Shown in pieces: positions 1-8,669 of a stretch of DNA of 64,000 bases. The first letter of the stretch is position 1. Each line of letters starts with the position of its first letter. The notes beneath the pieces are model-generated. The model was given only the letters and a program-made list of their open reading frames with translations. It did not search any database and was not told the DNA's origin. Made by a program: the position numbers and the translations under genes. This DNA is from Liminaster sp017519885 (lineage in GTDB: Bacteria; Bacteroidota; Bacteroidia; Bacteroidales; UBA3663). Location: assembly GCA_017519885.1 (NCBI GenBank), contig JAFWRO010000018.1, positions 124,001 to 188,000 of the forward strand, given 5' to 3'.

Positions 1-1191
1 CGGCCAATAGTTCATCTCGGCGTTGATGTTGATGGTGTATTTGCTGTCCCAAGGTGCATTCTTCTTGTCGTTCCAGATGCCCTGCAGGTTGGCTGGCTGT
101 CCGTCCTTGCCCCAAGATGACGAGATGAGCAGGTAACGTCCGTAGTTGAAAAGCAACGACACCATACCCAGGTCGGGCACCGAATCCAGACTGTTGTAGA
201 ACGAGGCCAGACGTGCATCGGTTGCCAACTCGTAGTTGCCGGTATGACTGCCAAGATCAAGTTTCACACGATTGTAGAGCCCCTGATAGTTGGCGATATG
301 ACGTGCCAGCAGGTCATCGTAACTATATCGACGAGCAGCAGCAAGGCGGCGTGCATTCTTGGCAGCAGGGTCACCGCTCACGTCATGATAGTTCACATAA
401 TTGGTGGCTGCGCTAATGTAGAGGGTCACCTCCGTAGCTCCATCCACACGGATGCATTGACGTCCGTCGATCTCTCGGGTCGAAACCTCGCCATCGCATG
501 CGATTTCGGTGCGACACTGGGCTGTCAGTTTCGACACGATGCCTTCGTGGTCCACGCCTTCGATGATGGCAATCAATGTGTCACCATCGACTACGGTCTC
601 GTAGTCGTAGTCACACTGATGATCGAGGAAGAAGCTCATTCGTGCCGGTGGGCCAGCTTTGAAGCGAACCACAATGATGCTATCGGCCATCGAGGCGAAT
701 GCCTTGCGGGTGAAAAGGGCATTATCGGCATGGAATGTCACTTCGGCAGTTGCATCCACGAGGTTGAGCTCGCGTTCATAGTCGGTAATCTCGCCAAGGC
801 TGTCGTTCAGAATCTTCAGACTGCCCAGCGTGAGATACTTCATGCCGTGGGGACCCACAATGAATCGGCGGTTCACAATCTTCTGTGCCTCGTCCTCACG
901 CCCCTGGAAGATCAGGCTGCGCACCTGGCTGAGGTAATACTTCGACATGGTACTGTTGTTGTCATGCGGTCCACCGCTCCAGAATGTCTCTTCGTTGAGC
1001 TGGATTTCATCCTCCTGCACGCCACCATAGATCATGGCTCCCATGCGGGAATTACCCAACGGGAGCGCTTCGAGCCACGTCGTAGCAGGCGCGTCGTACC
1101 ACAGGCGCTGGTCATTGTCCTTCGGACTCTCTTCGGTACATGCCGACAAAACAAGCGCTCCAGCCAAAGCCAGAAGTAAATGCTTCTTCAT
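1..1191 (-). CDS. GH95 alpha-L-fucosidase, N-terminal part (cut by window edge)
   Basis: The first 397 residues of a secreted GH95 enzyme; the gene runs off the left edge. The start ATG at 1191-1189 is followed by a lipoprotein-type leader (hydrophobic run, then LSACTEE), so the protein is probably an outer-membrane lipoprotein. The N-terminal GH95 beta-sandwich is recognisable from ALPLGNSRMGAMIYGG and LNEETFWSGGPHD, and the start of the catalytic part from NLQGIWND and TININAEMNYWP near the edge. The catalytic residues lie outside the window. GH95 members remove alpha-L-fucose, or in some clades alpha-L-galactose, from plant glycans such as xyloglucan or from host glycans. It sits 59 bp downstream of the AraC-type gene and could be cotranscribed with it. 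No separate promoter of the Bacteroidetes form is seen in the gap. Family assignment is firm; the substrate is not. Confidence 0.9.
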   Translation of the reverse strand, partial: MKKHLLLALAGALVLSACTEESPKDNDQRLWYDAPATTWLEALPLGNSRMGAMIYGGVQEDEIQLNEETFWSGGPHDNNSTMSKYYLSQVRSLIFQGREDEAQKIVNRRFIVGPHGMKYLTLGSLKILNDSLGEITDYERELNLVDATAEVTFHADNALFTRKAFASMADSIIVVRFKAGPPARMSFFLDHQCDYDYETVVDGDTLIAIIEGVDHEGIVSKLTAQCRTEIACDGEVSTREIDGRQCIRVDGATEVTLYISAATNYVNYHDVSGDPAAKNARRLAAARRYSYDDLLARHIANYQGLYNRVKLDLGSHTGNYELATDARLASFYNSLDSVPDLGMVSLLFNYGRYLLISSSWGKDGQPANLQGIWNDKKNAPWDSKYTININAEMNYWP

Positions 1192-1194
1192 AGT

Positions 1195-1250
1195 TATTAA
1201 TTGAATCCAACAATTGTTAATTGTTAATTATTCATTGTTAATTGCTAACA
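1195..1250. repeat. AT-rich AATTGTTAATT repeat, copy 1
   Basis: The gap between the AraC-type gene and the GH95 gene consists of repeated TTGTTAATT units in both orientations. Similar strings occur at about 12498-12535 and 18967-19021. They look like a dispersed low-complexity intergenic repeat. Confidence 0.55.
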
Positions 1251-1685
1251 TTATTTTTTGTTTTCCTCTGCACGTGGAGTACCTTTTCCAAAACGCTTAT
1301 AGATATAAGCCACAGCGCTTTTGCTGTTATATCCCGTTGCCTTGGCCACCTGGTCGAGGGTCTCTTCGGGATGTTCCTTGAGGTATTTTTCAACGCGGAT
1401 GAAGACGGATGCGCTTACGATCTCGCCCAAAGTGTTGCCTACAAAGATCTGTAAAACGCTATTGAGTTTGTTCTGATCAAGATTGAGATATTCTGCCACT
1501 TCCTTGGCTGTCGTGAACTTGTGGCTGTAGATTGCCTCGCTGACGGCATCGAGTAGTTGGTTTCCAGTGACCTTCTCCGGATAGGTGAAAAGGTCACCTA
1601 TGGTGTAAGGTGGTGTGAAAGGTTTACGGTCTTCTTTCTTTACTTCGTGAGGACGACGCCCCACAGGCATACTTGATGTTCCCAT
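1251..1685 (-). CDS. Small AraC-type DNA-binding protein
   Basis: A 144-residue protein that is almost only a DNA-binding domain. Residues about 60-135 carry two helix-turn-helix units of the AraC C-terminal type: TTAKEVAEYLNLDQNKLNSV and, after a long linker helix, LDQVAKATGYNSKSAVAYIY followed by KRFGKGTP. There is no sensor domain. I placed the start at the ATG at 1685 (MGTSSMPVGRR) because a perfect Bacteroidetes promoter lies just upstream; the reading frame is open 18 codons further, into that promoter. Stand-alone AraC-type HTH proteins of this size are common and poorly characterised in Prevotella. The neighbouring GH95 gene is a possible target. Confidence 0.75.
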   Translation of the reverse strand: MGTSSMPVGRRPHEVKKEDRKPFTPPYTIGDLFTYPEKVTGNQLLDAVSEAIYSHKFTTAKEVAEYLNLDQNKLNSVLQIFVGNTLGEIVSASVFIRVEKYLKEHPEETLDQVAKATGYNSKSAVAYIYKRFGKGTPRAEENKK

Positions 1686-1708
1686 ATTGTAAAAACTATT
1701 TTCGGGCG

Positions 1709-1740
1709 CAAATATACGGCTTATTTTCAATATCTCCAAA
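1709..1740 (-). promoter_or_regulatory. Bacteroidetes promoter of the AraC-type gene
   Basis: Read on the minus strand: TTTG (1740-1737), 20-bp spacer, TATATTTG (1716-1709). This is an exact match to the -33/-7 form used by the Bacteroidetes primary sigma factor and lies 24 bp upstream of the chosen ATG. Confidence 0.7.
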
Positions 1741-1795
1741 TTTTTTTATAAAAAAATAGACAAAACCCTCCAATAGACGACTTTCCATCGTTTGA

Positions 1796-2208
1796 GTCCA
1801 ATTCTCTTTAGTAAATTGGACCGAAACTGTCGGACGGGTCCAATTCCATTTACTAAAATGGACCGAGACTATCGGATGGGTCCAATTCCATTTACTAAAT
1901 TGGACCGAGACCATCGGACGGGTCCAATTCTCTTTACTAAATTGGACCGAGACCATCGGACGGGTCCAATTCCCTTTACTAAATTGGACCGACACTATCG
2001 GACGGGTCCAATTCCCTTTACTAAATTGGACCGACACTATTGGACGGGTCCAATTCCCTTTAGTAAATTGGACCGGCACTATCGGACGGGTCCAATTCCA
2101 TTTAGTAAATTGGACCGAGACAATCAGACGGGTCCAATTCCATTTAGTAAATTGGACCGAGACATTCAGACGGGTCCAATTCCATTTAGTAAATTGGACC
2201 CGTCTGAA
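1796..2208. repeat. Ten-unit 42-bp tandem array of palindromes
   Basis: Ten units with an exact 42-bp period start at 1796, 1838, 1880, 1922, 1964, 2006, 2048, 2090, 2132 and 2174. Each holds the inverted repeat GGTCCAATT, about ten bases, AATTGGACC, followed by a 13-14 bp linker ending CGGACG or CAGACG. The last unit extends to a perfect 17-bp stem (2165-2181 with 2192-2208) because the right flank repeats the linker in reverse. As 42 is divisible by three, both strands carry open frames through the array; these are by-products and not likely genes. The rest of the 700-bp gap between the AraC-type gene and the LRR gene holds only a promoter and a GH97 remnant. Confidence 0.9.
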
Positions 2209-2233
2209 AGGATATAGATTCCAGCTTAAAATG

Positions 2234-2382
2234 CTACTTTTCCACATTCGTGAGAATGCCCACGTAGCCTCTCGCATTAGCGAGTTTCAGCTTCAGCGGC
2301 TTGTCGGAACGAATAACTACGCTTTTGTGCTCGCAGGAAGTGGCCTCCTTGTTAGCCTGCTTGCCGTCGCGCCAAATATCGT
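2234..2382 (-). pseudogene. Remnant of a GH97 C-terminus
   Basis: The minus strand encodes about 48 residues ending in a stop at 2236-2234 that copy the extreme C-terminus of the intact GH97 protein encoded at 4481-6460. From WRDGKQANK to VEK, 42 of 46 residues agree, and the DNA is close to 87% identical by eye. Similarity ends abruptly at about 2382, six bases short of the LRR gene stop. No start codon or upstream GH97 sequence is present, so this is a dead fragment. It shows that a second GH97 copy once stood here or that a segmental duplication took place. Confidence 0.85.
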
Positions 2383-2387
2383 CTGTA

Positions 2388-3986
2388 TTACTTTACAAGG
2401 CTCTTGATAAAGAGGAAGAAATCCGATATTAGTTCACAAATAATGTCAAACAACGAATTGGAAGGCTCACCTTCGTTATTTGTAGTATTATTTGAGGGCA
2501 TCACAATCTTTTCAAATTCATTCCAATATTGGGCTTTTTCGTAGGTTTCCTTTCTGCCTCTAGGTACATGAAGGAGGCAGGACTTTTTATCTACATTATC
2601 AAACGTATTACCTTTTATAGTCGCAGGAATCCCTCCTTCTGCGAAGATTGAAGTAAGCCCCGTACAATCACTGAAAGCTGAATAGCCAATAGTTCTTACA
2701 CTATTAGGAATTCTCATTGAGATTAGGCCAGAGCAACCTTCGAATGCATAATCCGCAATAGATATCACATCAGAAGGTATTATTGTACTTCGACAACCGG
2801 AAACAAGAGTGTTCGCAGATGTTTCAATGATTGCATTGCAATCGTTTCGGGAATCATAAACTACATTTTGGGAATCGACACAAATAGAAGCAAGATTGCT
2901 ACAAGAGCCGAAAGACGAATGCCCAATCGTTCTTACATTTCGAGGGATTCTAATGGAAGTCAAGCCTGCACATCCATAGAAAGCATCTTTTCCAATTGCT
3001 GTCACACTGTTCGGAATCACAATGGAAGTCAAGCCTGTGCATTTGGTGAAAGCGTACTCATTAATGGATAAAACGCCGTTCGGGATTTTTGTGTTTTGAC
3101 AACCCTTAATCAAACAATTATTGGAGGTCTCGATGATGGCATTGCAATTATTTCGGGAATCATAAACAGCATTTTGAGAATCGACACAAATAGAAGCAAG
3201 ATTACTACAAGAGCCGAAAGCCGAGAGCCCAATCGTTCTTACATTTCGGGGGATACTAATGGAAGTCAAGCCAGTACAACCATAGAAAGCACCATCTCCA
3301 ATTGCTGTCACACTGTTCGGAATCACAATGGAAGACAAGCCATTGCAATCGAAAAAAACTCCATCACTTATTGAAACTAATCCATAGGAGAGTTTTGCAG
3401 TAGACAAACTGGAACAATTACGAAAAGCTTCCTTTCCAATGGTCTTTACGCTGAAAGGAATATCAACAGAAGTCAATCCAGTGCATTTGATGAAAGCTTG
3501 GTCTTCAATCGTTGTTACACTTCGAGGTATTTTTATGGAAGTCAAGCCAGTACACCAACTAAAAGTGCCAGATTTAATTGATGAAACACCATTCGGAATA
3601 ACAATGCTTTTCAAGTTCTTACAGCCGCGGAAGGCAAATCCTCCGATTGTTTTCACCTGATTCGGAATAGTAATGGAAGTAAGTTCGAAACACCTAAAAA
3701 AGGCAGCTTCTCCAATCGATGTAATACTATTTGGAATATCAACAGATATCAGCTCGGTGCAATCCATGAAGGCTCTGCTGCCAATGCAGGATACAGGATA
3801 CTCTTTCCCTCCATAAAAAATGGTAGAAGGAATCTCGATGTGACCTTTATACTTGGTTTTATCAAAAGTAACTTCAGCATAGCATTCACTGATGATATTA
3901 TAGTAAATACCATTGATTTCAACTTCAGAAGCTCCCACCAAAGATGGAAGAAGAGCAAGAGAGATTAGACTTACAAGGTTCTTCAT
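2388..3986 (-). CDS. BspA-like leucine-rich repeat surface protein
   Basis: A 532-residue secreted protein. The start at 3986 gives a clean signal peptide (MKNLVSLISLALLPSLVGAS). Residues about 60-490 are a run of roughly sixteen LRR_5 (BspA or Treponema pallidum type) repeats of 23 residues built on SIxIPxSVxxIGxxAFxxC. Two longer blocks, each beginning ICVDSQNxVYDSRN, are nearly identical to each other and point to internal duplication. The last 35 residues are polar, then hydrophobic (FDIICELISDFFLFIKSLVK). BspA-type proteins mediate adhesion or protein binding at the surface in oral and gut Bacteroidetes; the ligand here is unknown. The gene is visibly richer in A and T than its neighbours, which fits separate acquisition. 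A GH97 fragment abuts its 3' end. Confidence 0.85.
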   Translation of the reverse strand: MKNLVSLISLALLPSLVGASEVEINGIYYNIISECYAEVTFDKTKYKGHIEIPSTIFYGGKEYPVSCIGSRAFMDCTELISVDIPNSITSIGEAAFFRCFELTSITIPNQVKTIGGFAFRGCKNLKSIVIPNGVSSIKSGTFSWCTGLTSIKIPRSVTTIEDQAFIKCTGLTSVDIPFSVKTIGKEAFRNCSSLSTAKLSYGLVSISDGVFFDCNGLSSIVIPNSVTAIGDGAFYGCTGLTSISIPRNVRTIGLSAFGSCSNLASICVDSQNAVYDSRNNCNAIIETSNNCLIKGCQNTKIPNGVLSINEYAFTKCTGLTSIVIPNSVTAIGKDAFYGCAGLTSIRIPRNVRTIGHSSFGSCSNLASICVDSQNVVYDSRNDCNAIIETSANTLVSGCRSTIIPSDVISIADYAFEGCSGLISMRIPNSVRTIGYSAFSDCTGLTSIFAEGGIPATIKGNTFDNVDKKSCLLHVPRGRKETYEKAQYWNEFEKIVMPSNNTTNNEGEPSNSLFDIICELISDFFLFIKSLVK

Positions 3987-4391
3987 AGAAATCAAATATT
4001 TATAGTTTGGTCGATTCGTTGCAAATATGGTGATTTTCTGAATACCTTCCAAATTTTTTTCAATGTTTTTTTTGCGTTTCCGACTAAATGCACATTTTTA
4101 CCGATGAAATACATAGCCAGTTTTTTGAAGGTGGCAAATTTGACATATTTTTCAGGAAAATGTCTATTTATTATTTAGGACAAGTGTGGCGCTGATACTT
4201 TGATTATGGCAATCGTGTCTTTTTTTGCACACGTGTCGAAGATTTTATGTAAAAAAAATAATTTTATCAACATAAAAAACACACCACGGCGGCATTTATC
4301 AAGCGACATCGCATGAAATCGACAAGCGCTGTCCAATCGGCTGCAAAGAAGCTTATGGAATACTCCACTCAAATCAAGGCAAGTACTAACA
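3987..4391. other. AT-rich intergenic stretch
   Basis: This gap of about 490 bp to the GH97 stop is AT-rich. It contains a weak -7-like element on the minus strand (CATATTTG, 4029-4022) upstream of the LRR gene and a terminator hairpin at its right end. An open frame of 85 codons at 4175-4432 lacks family features, and its 5' end lies inside the hairpin, so I do not call it a gene. Confidence 0.5.
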
Positions 4392-4434
4392 AAATGCAGA
4401 AACGCGTCCGATTTTGCGACGCGTTTCTGCATTT
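4392..4434 (-). terminator. Terminator after GH97
   Basis: A perfect 17-bp stem (4392-4408 with 4418-4434, arm AAATGCAGAAACGCGTC) with a 9-base loop lies 47 bp beyond the GH97 stop. It is followed on the minus strand by TTTTGTT. This fits an intrinsic terminator for the GH97 transcript. Confidence 0.7.
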
Positions 4435-4480
4435 CTTTTCAATCTAAGGCTGCAAGAAGGAAAGGTTTTGCCTTACTGAG

Positions 4481-6460
4481 TTACTTTTCCACCTTCGTGA
4501 GAATGCCTACGTAGCCTCCTGCATTGGCAAGTTTCAGTTTCAAAGGCTTGTCGGAACGGACGACTACGCTTTTGTGCTCGCAAGAAGTGGCATCCTTGTT
4601 GGCCTGCTTGCCATCGCGCCAATATTCAAGGCGATAGGTTCCCGTGGGAAGGAAACTGAGATCGAGATTAAGGTCACGCTGGATGCTGTTGTTCAGGACA
4701 CCCACGAACCACTGCTCTCCACTCCTTTTTGCAAGGGCGACGTATTCGTCGGGAGCACCTCCAAGGAAACGGATGTCGTCCCAGACGACGGGAACAATCT
4801 GGACGAAATCCGATCCGACCTGTCCCAAGACGGGGTCGGGATGGTCACAAAAACACATGAACGGACTCTCGTAAATAACGAACTTCGCCAACTCGGCACT
4901 GCGCGTATTCATCACGAGGGCGGGCGACTGACCCTTGAACTGTTCCTTTGTCACGTTGAGGAAGCCTCCGGGCGTATAATCCATCTGTCCTGCCAATAGG
5001 CGAGTGAATGCCAGTGTAACATTGTGTTCGGGTGTCACGCGGTCGGACCACTTGTAGTATTCCGACCCCATCACGCCTTCGCGTGTAAGGAGGTTCGGGT
5101 AGGTGCGGTCGAAGCCATCGGGACAATAGGCACCATGGAAATCGACCATCAGCTGGCTTTCGGCAGCAGCCTCGACCACGCGGCGATACCAATTCACCAT
5201 ATCCTGGTCATCACGGTCCATGAAATCGATTTTCACGCCTTTCACGCCCCACTGATGATAAAGCGGGAAAGCAGTCTTGTACTGGTCGTTGTGATTGGCG
5301 TCCTCGCAGCGCAACCATAGCCAGATATCGACGTTCTTCGACTTGGCATAGCGCAGAATCTCGGGCATGTCGAGCTGCGGAGCAGGCTTCGTGATGTCGG
5401 CCTCAGGCATGGCGTATGGTCCGTACCACGTCCAATCGATGAGCATATAGGGCCAGCCCTGTACCGAAGCGAAGTCGATGTATTGCTTGATGACTTCCTG
5501 CTCCATCAGCACCTCGCCACTCCACCAATGGTCCCATGCCGACATACCGGGCTTGATCCACGAGGCGTCCTCGATGGCACACGGGAGATTGAGCGAACGC
5601 AGGATCTCCGACTCGATGAACTTGCCGGGATGGTGGCCCACCATAACGACGCGCCAAGGGGTATCCTGCTTCTCGCTGAAACGTGCCTTCACTCCATTCT
5701 CTGTTTCGCCCCAGATGGGCGTGAGTTTGGTCTGAAGCAGCTGGAATCCATCCTTCGGAGCCTCGCTGCGACCCAGATAAAGGGCAGGGAAGTTGTCGAG
5801 CGCCGCATTGAGGATGGCCATGCAGTGGTTGTCGTCGATCTCGATGAGTCCCGGCAGGCCGCAATGCTGGTCGCTGCGAATTTCGGTGACCGGTGTCTTG
5901 ATATACTCTCCTTCCTGCGACGACTTGTAGCTCCTGCCTTCGTCCTCGTAGGCAAAATTCGGGATGCGCAAGGTTGCCTTCTCAGGCACAGCGAATCCTG
6001 TCACCTCTCGGGTGATCTCCCGATTGCCGAGCACGGGCGTGCCGTAGAGCGTATAGCGAAAGGCCACGCCGTCGTTCATCACGCGGAAGGTAAGGTCCAT
6101 CTTGCGATAAGGAGTATCCTTCTCCTGCAGATTGAGCACCAGCTCGCTATAAGGCACACTGATGAACGAATGCTTGTTGGCCACCACGGGTGTCCACTCC
6201 TCCACCTTGCCTTGTTGCTTTGGCTCGCCCAGCACCTTGAAGCCACCTGTCATGGGTGCCTCTCCCTTGAACTCGAAGCCCATGGGCGAAGGAGCGATCA
6301 TCACATCACCCTCCAGGCTCACGCTGTACTTGAGCTGCCGGCCATTGTCGATGGTGAGCGTGATGTTGCCATCGGGCGAAACGACCGTATAGGTCTGCGC
6401 CACTGCTGTCTGACTCATGGACAGGCAGAATGCTACGAGGAAGAATAGATAATTTTTCAT
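4481..6460 (-). CDS. GH97 glycoside hydrolase, retaining type, likely alpha-galactosidase
   Basis: A 659-residue secreted enzyme; the start at 6460 gives a signal peptide ending near TAVAQTY. It has the full GH97 layout: N-terminal beta-sandwich (about residues 25-280), a catalytic TIM barrel (about 285-570, from WIKPGMSAWDHWWSG), and a C-terminal sheet domain. VKGVKIDFMDRDD near residue 410 has the aspartate used as nucleophile in the retaining GH97 clade, and TREGVMGSEYYKW supplies the likely acid/base glutamate. Retaining members act as alpha-galactosidases, whereas SusB-like inverting members are alpha-glucosidases. The size is normal. The ATPase gene ends 66 bp upstream and no promoter of the consensus form is visible in that gap. 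A terminator follows. A truncated copy of the 3' end lies at 2234-2382. Confidence 0.88.
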   Translation of the reverse strand: MKNYLFFLVAFCLSMSQTAVAQTYTVVSPDGNITLTIDNGRQLKYSVSLEGDVMIAPSPMGFEFKGEAPMTGGFKVLGEPKQQGKVEEWTPVVANKHSFISVPYSELVLNLQEKDTPYRKMDLTFRVMNDGVAFRYTLYGTPVLGNREITREVTGFAVPEKATLRIPNFAYEDEGRSYKSSQEGEYIKTPVTEIRSDQHCGLPGLIEIDDNHCMAILNAALDNFPALYLGRSEAPKDGFQLLQTKLTPIWGETENGVKARFSEKQDTPWRVVMVGHHPGKFIESEILRSLNLPCAIEDASWIKPGMSAWDHWWSGEVLMEQEVIKQYIDFASVQGWPYMLIDWTWYGPYAMPEADITKPAPQLDMPEILRYAKSKNVDIWLWLRCEDANHNDQYKTAFPLYHQWGVKGVKIDFMDRDDQDMVNWYRRVVEAAAESQLMVDFHGAYCPDGFDRTYPNLLTREGVMGSEYYKWSDRVTPEHNVTLAFTRLLAGQMDYTPGGFLNVTKEQFKGQSPALVMNTRSAELAKFVIYESPFMCFCDHPDPVLGQVGSDFVQIVPVVWDDIRFLGGAPDEYVALAKRSGEQWFVGVLNNSIQRDLNLDLSFLPTGTYRLEYWRDGKQANKDATSCEHKSVVVRSDKPLKLKLANAGGYVGILTKVEK

Positions 6461-6526
6461 AGCGAATAAAGAAGATGATACTTTTGGGGTATTGAAGATT
6501 TGGCTATTTACAATGCGAAGCAAAAT

Positions 6527-7840
6527 TCACATGTCTTCCATCGAAAGACCAAGTAATTGGATGGTGTAGCCTCCGAGTTCGTGATGCAAGTTTTGAACTT
6601 TCTTCTCCAATAACTGGGGGTCGAATTTCCGTGGCTGCCGTTTGACTTCAGCCAACACGGCGGTTTTGTCCAAGTCGTTGATTGCTATCAGGTCTATCTC
6701 GTTTTCGCCTTTGCGATCCCAATAGTTGCCGACTTGGGTAACACGCTGCTCTTCCATCCATTTTTGACGGAAATACTGCTCGAGAACTATACCGCTGTAC
6801 TGCGTGTATCCTCGTTCGACCATTTCGAGGAGCATGTCATTACGTTCCATCTCGACGAGTGACTGATGGCTTACAATGAAACGGAACCAAAAACGAAGGA
6901 AACAATCTTCAATCTCCCAGCGCAGGTTTCGGCTGCCTGGCTTGCTGAAAATGGGTAATCGGCGATGTATGTAGTTGTAGTCTTCCTCCAGGTTGTTAAG
7001 GTAAGATCCCGTATTTTTGCCTATCACACTGTCGATTTCGCTTTGCGTAGTCATGCCTCGGGCTATCATCTGAAGAATACTCAGATAGTTGGCATAGTCT
7101 TTTCCGAACTCCGACATAATCAGTTCAGTACCTTCGGATAAATAGGGGGATCCCTTTTGAGTGACCCATTGGAGCATCTGTCCTTTGGTTGTCGCTCCTG
7201 AATCCATGAGCCATGCCACATATTTTGCGACACCTCCTGTTAGCGCATAAAGACATAGCAAGTCTTCTGGAGAATAGGACGGATTATGATCATGAAGAAT
7301 TTCTTTCAGTACGCTAATCCTGAAGGGTTGCAGATTCATCCGACAGTCTTGCCTTCCATAGAGGGGTTCATCATCATTGTCAAACAATCGATGCATCATA
7401 CTATATATGCTGCCACAAGCAATGAGATGTATATGAGCGTGTTCATGATATCTGTCCCAGATGTCCTGGATGTGGCTGGGAATTGCAGGATTCACTCTAA
7501 GGAAGTTCTGGAACTCGTCGAGCACTAAGGTGAAGTGTTTGGTCTGGCCAAAGCGCATGAGTTCTTCGAATAGTTGTGCAAATGTCTCGGCTTGTCCGAA
7601 TAGGTGTAGTCCCAAAGATTGTTCGGCTGCTGTTTGAAATTTACGAGTGAGCACACGCTCATTGTCTTTTGAGACATACATATAAAGGAGAGGCTGATCA
7701 TCGTAAACACCTCTTGTCAGCAATGAGGTTTTTCCCACGCGTCGGCGACCTGTCAGCACAGTCAGCAAGCTACGGTTTGCAGTGTTTGCACAGTTGCGTC
7801 GCAAAATGTCAAGCTCTGCTTGTCTGTCATAGAATCTCAT
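6527..7840 (-). CDS. ATPase with nuclease-like C-terminus (ATPase_2/DUF234 type)
   Basis: A 437-residue cytosolic protein of the archaeal-type ATPase family common in Bacteroidetes. Walker A is GRRRVGKTSL near residue 32, and Walker B is FTLVLDEFQNF near residue 107. A winged-helix region follows (TTQSEIDSVIGKNTGSYLNN). The C-terminal DUF234-like part holds ENEIDLIAI followed by AVLAEVKRQ, an E-x-D...E-x-K arrangement as in PD-(D/E)XK nuclease folds. The biological role of the family is not established; some members sit near mobile DNA or defence genes. The start at 7840 follows a gap with promoter-like elements. Confidence 0.85.
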   Translation of the reverse strand: MRFYDRQAELDILRRNCANTANRSLLTVLTGRRRVGKTSLLTRGVYDDQPLLYMYVSKDNERVLTRKFQTAAEQSLGLHLFGQAETFAQLFEELMRFGQTKHFTLVLDEFQNFLRVNPAIPSHIQDIWDRYHEHAHIHLIACGSIYSMMHRLFDNDDEPLYGRQDCRMNLQPFRISVLKEILHDHNPSYSPEDLLCLYALTGGVAKYVAWLMDSGATTKGQMLQWVTQKGSPYLSEGTELIMSEFGKDYANYLSILQMIARGMTTQSEIDSVIGKNTGSYLNNLEEDYNYIHRRLPIFSKPGSRNLRWEIEDCFLRFWFRFIVSHQSLVEMERNDMLLEMVERGYTQYSGIVLEQYFRQKWMEEQRVTQVGNYWDRKGENEIDLIAINDLDKTAVLAEVKRQPRKFDPQLLEKKVQNLHHELGGYTIQLLGLSMEDM

Positions 7841-7883
7841 AATAAAATATTCATTAATTTAATGGCGGTTAAATTACTGAACG

Positions 7884-8188
7884 CAAAGATAGGATTAATC
7901 GTGTGCATTTGACGAATTCTGTGCTGGAAAAATTGATTTTCTTGTCGATTTAAGGGTCATTGATTGTGTAATTGTCATGTCTGCTTTCTTTTTTTAGGGA
8001 AATGGTCGAGGATTAATCAATTACCAAAGGCAAAGATAATGCAATTTCCCAAAATTCACAAAGATACAATCCCCCAAATACACTTTTCCAACATTAATTT
8101 GGCTATTTTTTCACATTTTTCCAATATTTTTTGCCAAATCCACAAATCTCTAATTCCATACTTCACTCGCACACCGAAAATAAAATAG
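7884..8188 (-). promoter_or_regulatory. Intergenic region with promoter elements upstream of the ATPase gene
   Basis: About 350 bp without a convincing gene. On the minus strand a perfect promoter (TTTG 8062-8059, 20-bp spacer, TATCTTTG 8038-8031) points to the ATPase gene, and a second -7 element TATCTTTG lies at 7891-7884 with a poor -33. A further TATCTTTG overlaps at 8066-8059. The part from 8040 to 8180 is very AT-rich. A 75-codon plus-strand frame at 7964-8188 has no recognisable content. Confidence 0.55.
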
Positions 8189-8353
8189 CTACAAAGCGAA
8201 GCAATCCACCACACATCTTCCCATCGTGCCCGCATGACCCGACTCCACCATTGAGATGGCGGTCATCTCAGCCTCCTGCCTGTCACCGGCAGCGACCTGG
8301 ACAACCACCACCTCGCCTAAATCTGTCGTTATTTGAACGTCGAAGAATTGCAT
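8189..8353 (-). CDS. Hypothetical small protein, 54 residues
   Basis: Starting at 8353, the frame encodes a compact acidic protein: MQFFDVQITTDLGEVVVVQV, then AAGDRQEAEMTAISMVESGH and a short tail ending CFAL. The alternating hydrophobic strands and the helix rich in E and A resemble the many short Bacteroidetes proteins with a strand-helix-strand fold, but I recognise no family. The same frame could start 22 codons earlier at 8419, adding a hydrophobic leader-like stretch. A perfect promoter at 8491-8522 supports transcription. The frame continues the coding strand of the GIY-YIG/HARE-HTH pair, which ends 316 bp upstream. Confidence 0.45.
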   Translation of the reverse strand: MQFFDVQITTDLGEVVVVQVAAGDRQEAEMTAISMVESGHAGTMGRCVVDCFAL

Positions 8354-8490
8354 AGCTAACAAATAAAAAACATCGCATTTTATAATATGCCGAAAAAATA
8401 ATAATGCTTTGCCGAACAAATGGTACCTTCTTCTGTCGATACAGAAAGTAAGGTGTCCTCTTATCCATTACACATTGTTTATTAGTGGTG

Positions 8491-8522
8491 CAAAGATAAA
8501 GAATTTGATCGAAACTATCAAA
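8491..8522 (-). promoter_or_regulatory. Bacteroidetes promoter of the small gene
   Basis: Minus strand TTTG (8522-8519), 20-bp spacer, TATCTTTG (8498-8491): an exact consensus match. It lies within the 316-bp gap between the HARE-HTH stop (8670) and the small frame. I see nothing else in that gap. Confidence 0.65.
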
Positions 8523-8669
8523 AGTTTTTCCATTTTCTTTGTATATGCGCCGAAGGTATAACAACATACGATGCCAAACCTTCAATTATTAGAGAAGGCG
8601 CAAAAAGAATGACTCTTCTTAGCTCCGATATGGCAAAATTTCAAGTTAATTCAATACGACACGACACAA

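Noticed and set aside
244..1179. 311-codon plus-strand frame
   Set aside because: It lies opposite the GH95 coding sequence, which has clear family motifs. Long antisense frames are common in this base composition.
1796..2208. CRISPR array
   Set aside because: The would-be spacers are nearly the same in every unit and only 13-14 bp; there are no cas genes.
1696..2277. Long open frames on both strands across the 42-bp array
   Set aside because: The period is a multiple of three without stops, so both strands stay open. The translation is a simple repeat with no leader or domain, and one frame runs into the GH97 remnant.
4175..4432. 85-codon minus-strand frame after GH97
   Set aside because: Its first codons lie in the terminator stem, it has no promoter and no domain.
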